Assembly (NCBI GenBank): GCA_002189035.1
Contig: NEEC01000002.1
Span: 992,001 to 1,056,000 of the forward strand
Length of the DNA: 64,000 bases
From: Utricularia gibba
Taxonomy: Eukaryota > Streptophyta > Magnoliopsida > Lamiales > Lentibulariaceae
Direction: 5' to 3'
Made by a program: the position numbers and the translations under genes. Below the pieces are notes generated by a model. The model worked only from the letters and a program-made list of their open reading frames with translations, did no database searches and had not been told where the DNA came from. Positions 57,763 through 64,000 of this stretch are shown here, one piece after another (the stretch's first letter is position 1; the number at the start of each line of letters is the position of its first letter).

Positions 57763-60413
57763 ATGAAGAAGAGAAATAAGCCTTTGCTGCTTTGGGATTT
57801 TGGTCTTCTGTTGCTGTTATTTGCTGGTGGTCTTGTATCTGCAGCTAATTATGTTCCAACAGACAAGATTTTCCTAAACTGTGGAGGGCCTGCTGATTCT
57901 AGTGATTCTGATGGGCAGATATGGACTTCAGATATTGGTTCCAAGTTTTTATTATCTAGCAGTAGATCATCCACTGCCTCAGCGTCTGTGCAGCTGCCTG
58001 ATATTCCTCAGGTGCCTTATATGACTGCTAGGATTTTCGAATCCGAATTCACATATTCCTTCCCTGTTTCTTCCGGCCACAAGTTTGTTCGTTTGTATTT
58101 CTATCCTGCATTATACAATGGCCGGAACGCTTCCGATGCATTCTTCTCGGTGACTTCTGGTGGATACACCCTTTTGAGTAACTTCAGTGCTGCTCTTGTC
58201 ACAGCTGCTTTGAACTTTGACTACATCGTGAAGGAATACTCTGTTAATGTCCCTTCTGAGGTGTTGAACATCACGTTTACTCCTTCTCCGAATGCGACAA
58301 ACTCGTATGCATTTGTTAATGGAATTGAAGTTGTTTCACATCCTGATATATATAGTTCAGATGGACGAATATCTGTGGTTGGCCAAGCTTCAGGTTTTGT
58401 TATTGACAACAGTACGGCACTTGAGAATGTATATCGTCTGAATGTTGGTGGAAATGTGATTTCTCCTTCCGGGGATACAGGCTTGTTTCGAGCATGGGGA
58501 GATGACTCGAATTACATTTTCAGTGCAGCAAATGGAGTTACAGAATCTCTTGATCAAGATATTAATATTACTTTCCCTGCAGAAACACCAAGCTATCTTG
58601 CACCTTATGATATGTATGCTACTCTGAGATCAATGGGTCCAAATGCATCTGTCAATGTGAACTACAATCTAACTTGGGTGTTTGATGTTGATTCGGGGTT
58701 CTCCTATATCGTTAGGCTTCATTTCTGTGAGATCACAGATGTTATCACCAAGGTAAATCAGAGGGTTTTTACCATTTTTTTGAACAATCAAACTGCAGAG
58801 GAAGAAGCAGATGTGATTGCCTGGGCAGGGGGTCCTGGAATACCCTTTCACAAGGATTACATTGTTGTTTTTCCAAGTGGACCTCCAAGACAGCAGCTTT
58901 GGCTTGATTTACATCCAAACACGCGTAACTTACCTCAATATTATGATGCTGTGCTGAACGGATTGGAGATATTTAAGATCAGTAGTAGCAATGGAAACCT
59001 TGCTGGCCCCAATCTGGAACCACTTCCTAAGATTCCGATAGATTCCTCCGAAAACCGTTTTCAAGGATCACATAATGCTCAAAGATCTGCCATTTTGGGA
59101 GGTGTTGTAGGAGGAATTGCAGCTGTTGTTGTAATTGGCTTGCTTGTATTCTGTGTGTCTAGAAGGAGGACCTGGAAAAAGGTTTCCACTTCTAGTGATG
59201 GCTGGCTTCCGCTCTCTCTCTACGGAAACTCACATTCTTCTGGATCAGCCAAGACAACTACTACAGGAAGCTATGCTTCCTCCCTCCCTTCAAACCTCTG
59301 TCGACACTTCTCGATTGCTGAGATCAAAGCTGCTACTAACGACTTTGATGAAGCCCTTGTCCTTGGAGTTGGTGGTTTTGGGAAAGTCTACCGTGGAGAC
59401 GTCGACAGTGGCACAAAAGTTGCGATCAAGCGAGGGAACCCCCTATCCGAGCAGGGTATTCATGAATTCCAAACTGAGATTGAGATGCTCTCTAAGCTCC
59501 GGCACCGGCACCTGGTTTCCCTTATAGGGTACTGTGAAGAGAACTGCGAAATGATCCTCGTGTACGATTACATGGCTTATGGAACTCTGCGTGAACATCT
59601 GTACAAGACCCAGAAGCCGCCATTGCCATGGAGGCAAAGGCTTGAGATTTGCATTGGTGCAGCTCGAGGCCTACACTATCTTCACACTGGTGCAAAGCAT
59701 ACTATAATCCATCGGGATGTGAAGACAACAAACATTCTCTTGGACGAAAAGTGGGTGGCCAAGGTTTCGGATTTCGGCCTGTCGAAAACTGGCCCTTCTC
59801 TGGATAACACCCATGTAAGCACCGTGGTAAAGGGAAGTTTTGGCTATCTTGATCCAGAGTACTTTAGAAGGCAGCAGCTGACCGAAAAATCAGATGTGTA
59901 CTCCTTTGGGGTTGTTCTTTTCGAAGTTCTGTGTGCTCGCCCTGCTCTAAACCCAACCTTGCCAAAGGAACAAGTGAGCTTGGCCGAGTGGGCTGTGCAG
60001 TGCCACAGGAAAGGCACACTGGATCAGATGATGGACCCTATCTTAAGGGGAAGATAGCATCGGAGTGCTTCAAGAAGTACACCGAGACAGCAGTGAAATG
60101 TGTCTCAGATGTTGGAATGGACCGGCCTGCCATGGGAGATGTGCTATGGAACCTAGAGTTTGCTCTGCAACTCCAGGAAAGTGCAGAGGAAAGTGGGCTG
60201 GTTCCTAAAGCAGGGGAGATTGAAGCATTTGAAGCTCAGTGCAAAAGGAAGAAGGATCTTGACTCATCACCGGGTTATGGTGGTACCACTACCGAGTCAA
60301 AAAGCAGCGCGACAACACTGAGCACCAGCGGCCAAAGCCTCATCAGTGAAAGCTCCGATGGGCTCACTCCAAGCGCTGTCTTTTCACAGATCATGGATCC
60401 AAAAGGCAGGTAA
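57763..60413 (+). CDS. FER: FERONIA receptor kinase (CrRLK1L family), apparent frameshift
   Basis: Intronless coding region, as usual for CrRLK1L. Signal peptide (residues ~8-27), two tandem malectin-like domains (start YVPTDKIFLNCGG; second near NVGGNVISPSGDTGLFRAW), a juxtamembrane span near 59090-59160 (GGVVGGIAAVVVIGLLVFCV), then an active-looking kinase: GVGGFGKVYRG, VAIKRG, HRDVKTTNILL, DFGLSKTG. The last residues, SAVFSQIMDPKGR, are the FERONIA-specific tail. FER perceives RALF peptides with LORELEI/LLG partners and monitors wall integrity. Frame breaks at the CCC run 60036-60038: as assembled it stops after MMDPILRGR (TAG ending 60057, 764 residues), while the next frame continues LKGKIASECFKKY to the stop at 60411. 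With one more C the protein has 883 residues, close to the family length. Confidence 0.93.
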
Positions 60414-60684
60414 GTTGACAAGGCTGTGCTTCCATCCTCGAATTGAATCTACTTGTACCAAGATACATTACATGCTGGTATGTCAAGGGTTTGTTGGAAT
60501 TTGGACAAACGATGTCGTTTGGATGTAAGATCCTATACTTGTATCGGTCGATACGTTACACAGATACTGAGCAGGTTTTCCAATTCAAACAAGCACAAGT
60601 AGGCGTCTTCGAGCAACAAATCACTATAAACTTACACACAATATGTAGTTGCTTAGGGAACAACAGCTAGCTCTGGGATGGCGT

Positions 60685-61391
60685 TTATTTCTCAAGAATG
60701 GCAACCAGCTTCTTGTGCAGCTCCGGTTTGTTAGCTCCGACAAGTTTGTCGATCTGCTGACCATCTTTGAGGAAGAAGAAAGTTGGAGTTGCTTTTATGT
60801 CCCATGAAGTGCTGAAATCCTGAAGCAAACAAATGTCTGAGAAAACTTCGCCTGTAGCTGATCCATACAACACAAACAGAAAGAACAACTCACTATAAGT
60901 TCATCTACATCCACCGTCAGAAACATGGCTGAAGGATACTTCTGAGACAGCTCAATAAAGTAAGGTGCAATCATTTTACAAGGGCCACACCATTCAGCAC
61001 TAAAGTTTGCAATCACCTGTTAGAATAACCAAGCCGAACACTCCTTAATTATGGAAAATTCACTAATTCCATGAGCAACTCAAAAAGTCCATCTTAGAAC
61101 CAGAGAAAATGGAAGGATTAGAAAATGATAGTCTCACAATCTTTCCATCCCTCTGAGCTTCGGCAATTTTCAGATTCCAATTTTCCATTGTTGTAATAAG
61201 CTGCACATTTCCACCAGCGAAATCAACATGACTATCGTCTTCATCCGCATTCCGAGACTGCAACACAAATGATTAAAATTGCAGGATGATCTCCCACTTA
61301 CATGCTAAACCATTAAAACTTACAGACATCTGGAATTGAATGCACATGTCAATGGAAACTCTCTCCTTACCTTAATAGCACAGATACCCAT
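60685..61391 (-). CDS. TRXH9: h-type thioredoxin (TRX H9-like)
   Basis: Four exons on the minus strand: 61391-61371, 61257-61138, 61016-60894, 60819-60685; 132 residues. The first coding exon has only seven codons, MGICAIK; Gly2 and Cys4 match the N-myristoylation and palmitoylation sites that attach TRX H9 to membranes and allow cell-to-cell movement. The thioredoxin fold follows with [12 protein letters not shown] (redox WCGPC), [23 protein letters not shown] with the cis-proline, and [10 protein letters not shown]. It reduces target disulphides in the cytosol or at membranes. Tail to tail with FERONIA; the stop codons are 272 bp apart. Confidence 0.93.
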
Positions 61392-62047
61392 TTGGCACTG
61401 CCTCAGAGAAGCCTTGAAACCGAGCTCCCTACAACAACTCGAAGCACAACACATGAACAAGAAGACAACCAGTCGATCCCACAACAGCAAAATCATAAAT
61501 GATTATTTTACGATAACCCAGAAACTAATTCATTGCCCCCACTTCAAACGACAACAGGGGGGCAGGACTAAGTCTACCAGTGATCTGAATGTGAAAGATT
61601 CGATCAAACAGATATCGAAAAAAGCATCAAAACGTTACCTTTGAAAGCAGGAGGAAGCAAGAAACAGAAGACTCGAAGATCGGAAGTCAGGGCATGTGAT
61701 AAAAATTCTTTATTCGCACGACGGTGAAAATTCTTGATTCGCGCTTTACAACTCATAAGACGACACTATTCACTTTTTCCAGAAGTTCCAGAAGTTCTGC
61801 ACAAATTTCACCAGGAAAATTAGATGGGATTTTGTCAAAACAACGAGCACCGTGGAAGACAACAAATGCACATGCAAATGCAAATTAAATTATCTTTAAA
61901 TTAAATTGAAGAGCCAAACGTCCAATTTCACAGCAATTACCAAAACCCCACACAAACCGAGTCAATAAATATCATTAATTCATATCAAGTGTGGCTAAAT
62001 AGTAATTACACCTTCACATATAAAAAGTGCTAAAAGGCCGGCCTTCT
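61392..62047. other. Intergenic, thioredoxin leader side
   Basis: The thioredoxin leader and promoter probably occupy 61392-61760; the remainder is AT-rich with no gene seen. Confidence 0.5.
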
Positions 62048-62500
62048 TTATGCTTTATGTCCTCCATACTTTTCTGATCCGCTGGTAGCTTTCAGGTGCT
62101 GTGGCGGTGCCGTCGTATTGGTTGCGTCGCCGACGCCGGCAGAGTCACAGGGTTTAGATTCCTTCGCTAACTGTGCCCATTTCCTGCTGTGCTTCCGAAT
62201 CCCGATTCGATGAATAGCGTTGCAATGATCGTGTTTAATCTCCGAATTTTCAGGTTCAAATGGGAGAAACTTCAGGAGGCTATAGTGGTGAATCCTGCGG
62301 CTCCGATTCCGGAGCATTGTGCTCCTTCGTCCACGGGCAGTGATGGGGTGTTCATCAAGTCAGAGATCGTCCGCTTACATTTGTAAGAAACAGATTAGTG
62401 TCCATTGTTTTGCTTAGGAGGGGCGAATTCCTTTCTCGAGAGAAGATGCCGAATTAGATCATTCAAGCGGGCTTCAGCTTTGGGAGCCATCTCTAGCTCA
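62048..62500 (-). other. Unassigned coding-like stretch
   Basis: On the minus strand three short frames with codon-like composition follow one another: one from an ATG at about 62492 (MAPKAEARLNDLIRHLL, stop about 62400), one with KRTISDLMNTPSLPVDEGAQ (stop near 62277), and one from 62317 to 62048 (begins MLRNRSRRIHHYSLLKF). None matches a family I know, and no splice pattern joins them convincingly. It may be a small unrecognised gene with frame errors, or noncoding. Confidence 0.25.
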
Positions 62501-62665
62501 ATCATCCCAGTGAAACTCCAATTTATTTCTGGGATGCAGTGTTCATACAATTCAAGTCTGTTTCACGAAATCCAACTTAGATTGGATTAGGTGTAGAATG
62601 GAAGAAAGCCCTTTTATCAAAAAAAGACTCCCAAGTTCACTTTCAAATTCCAACACCAGATGAAG

Positions 62666-64000
62666 TTACTGGGGAAGCACTGCTGTGCATTCGATTTCAA
62701 TCCTGGCGTCCATTGGCAGTGCAGCAACCTGAAATGTAGAACGAGCGGGTGCCGGTGCCGGGAAGACTGCAGCACGAAGCGTAGAACAGGGTTCTCTTGT
62801 ATTAGAATCAGCATTGAGTAGTTGGAGTAGGATACAGGAAAAATACACTTGAATATTAACCACATGTAAAATGTTTGCAATTATATAGAAACTTACACTT
62901 TGCATATATCTCATTAACTTTCTTGAAATCCTTAAGATCAGCCAACCTGCACAGGAACAAAAACATGGTGTCAATTGCGTGCAGGAGGTCCTTTGTCTTA
63001 AAGTACAGCCGGATGCATTCATTTGCGTTCATTTTCCTGTTCCGGTGGATGTAAAAATAGTGAACGTGGAGAAAGACAAAAAAACAAACATGATTGTTGT
63101 CTTGACGACTGAGGAATAGTTGGCACCACTTGCTTCAAGAATCATTCCCATATTCTTGAGTACCTAGCATCAGTCAGCACAAGATGCAGTTGTAAAAAAA
63201 TGAAGCCACCATAAAAACACAGGGAAGAAAATGAAAACCACTACTCAGTTGGTGATCGACTAACTGTACAAACGACTACAAAATATAAATATTTGGATCA
63301 AACGACCATTTCACAGGTTGAGAAGACCTAAGTAAAGATTATAGGATATTCGATGCGTTCATAAACTTTCTTGCCTTATAAGGGGGATTCCAAGAAGAAA
63401 AGGGGAAAACTAGCAAGATTACCTGCTCAGTCTGTTCTTCCACAGTTTCTGCAACAAATTTCCCCGTCTGGAAATGGTAACTTGTAGACATCAGCTATCT
63501 TATCCATGCTTAAGAAGATGACGCAGCAGAAGCATTTAAAGATCACAAACCTCAGGAACAAGCCCAAGAACCCCAGAGACAAATAAAAGATTGTTGGCTT
63601 TGATGGCTTGAGAATAAGGCCCCAATGCCAAGGGAGCCTTGTCTGTCCGAACAGCTTCCTTCACAACTAAATCCATAGTAAAAAAAAAACCATTCAAGTC
63701 TCAAAAAAAAAAAAAAAAAAAACAGATACAAAATTAGGCGCATCACATCCTTCTTATCAAACAATAGTATCGAGCGTGTCTGCATTCTTGTAGCAACGTA
63801 GTTGAAAAAGAAGAAAGAAAACACGAAGCACTGACTAGGGTTGGGGGATGTAGAAATGCCCAAAGATGCGAACGCCGGAGATCGAACTGATCGCAGCAGA
63901 TTACTGCCGACGTAGGAGGCACATCCTATGGCCACCGCAAAAGGTGCCCAACTCCTTAGCTTTCCCCCGTCGACTGCCGAAAGACGGAAGCTCGTCGCAG
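62666..64000 (-). CDS. RIDA: Reactive intermediate deaminase A, chloroplastic (runs off the right edge)
   Basis: Six exons visible on the minus strand: 64000-63836 (partial), 63666-63551, 63467-63423, 63163-63090, 62946-62897, 62766-62666; the first few codons lie outside. YjgF/YER057c/UK114 domain: KAPLALGPYSQAIKANNLLF, SGVLGLVPETGKFV, EEQTEQVLKNM, KTTIMLADLKDFKKVNEIYA, FFPAPAPARSTFQVAALP, and IEIECTAVL with the conserved Arg and Glu of the active site. The N-terminal ~55 residues, rich in Ser, Arg and Ala, fit a plastid transit peptide. RIDA hydrolyses reactive enamine/imine intermediates released by PLP enzymes such as threonine dehydratase and so protects branched-chain amino-acid synthesis. 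Exon boundaries follow the family protein; two donors (AT|GTTTGT and AAGT|GTAAGT) were chosen for phase. Confidence 0.92.

Overview
This is nuclear DNA from a flowering plant, almost certainly a eudicot. Genes have short GT-AG introns, AT-rich intergenic DNA and plant-only families: R2R3-MYB, LBD, JAGGED, CLE, CRF/AP2, VAL, CRWN/NMCP, FERONIA, MIZ1-like and nsLTP. Nothing bacterial, organellar or CRISPR-like was seen. Gene density is about one per 3 kb.

Layout, left to right: a 5'-truncated LRR receptor-like kinase (+), an ARG1-type DnaJ protein (+), a subgroup-20 R2R3-MYB (-), a gene-poor 5 kb, a JAGGED zinc finger (-), a small conserved protein of unknown function (+), a CLE43-like peptide precursor (+), a class II LBD protein (+), homocysteine S-methyltransferase (-), TKPR2-like reductase (+), and a CRF-type AP2/ERF factor (-) with a spliced upstream ORF. 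After 4.3 kb of AT-rich DNA come a small basic-tailed protein (+), a WD40 protein (-), a CRWN nuclear-lamina coiled coil (+), a MIZ1-like DUF617 protein (-), an nsLTP (+), an atypical RLCK (+), a VAL B3/CW repressor (-), a small coiled-coil protein (-), a Mutator-like element carrying a DUF579 gene fragment, FERONIA (+), an h-type thioredoxin (-) and, running off the right edge, RIDA (-).

The genes are not one pathway but an ordinary chromosomal block. From memory, the left two thirds match Arabidopsis At1g68.3-68.8 and its duplicated segments (MYB62, ARG1, JAG, LBD42, TKPR2, CRF10, CRWN3), so this is probably ancient synteny. Several genes are developmental: JAG and CLE (lateral organs, peptide signalling), CRF and LBD (hormone and nitrogen response), VAL (seed-to-seedling repression), FER (growth and wall sensing).

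Most unusual: (1) a 690-bp Pack-MULE-like element at 55412-56101 with 87-bp inverted ends, a perfect 10-bp target duplication and a broken DUF579 gene inside; (2) a probable U12-type intron with a non-AG 3' end in the VAL gene; (3) a splice-dependent 41-codon upstream ORF in the CRF leader; (4) a JAG start codon split by an intron; (5) four otherwise intact genes each broken by the loss of one base in a short G or C run, which points to residual base errors in the assembly rather than four pseudogenes.
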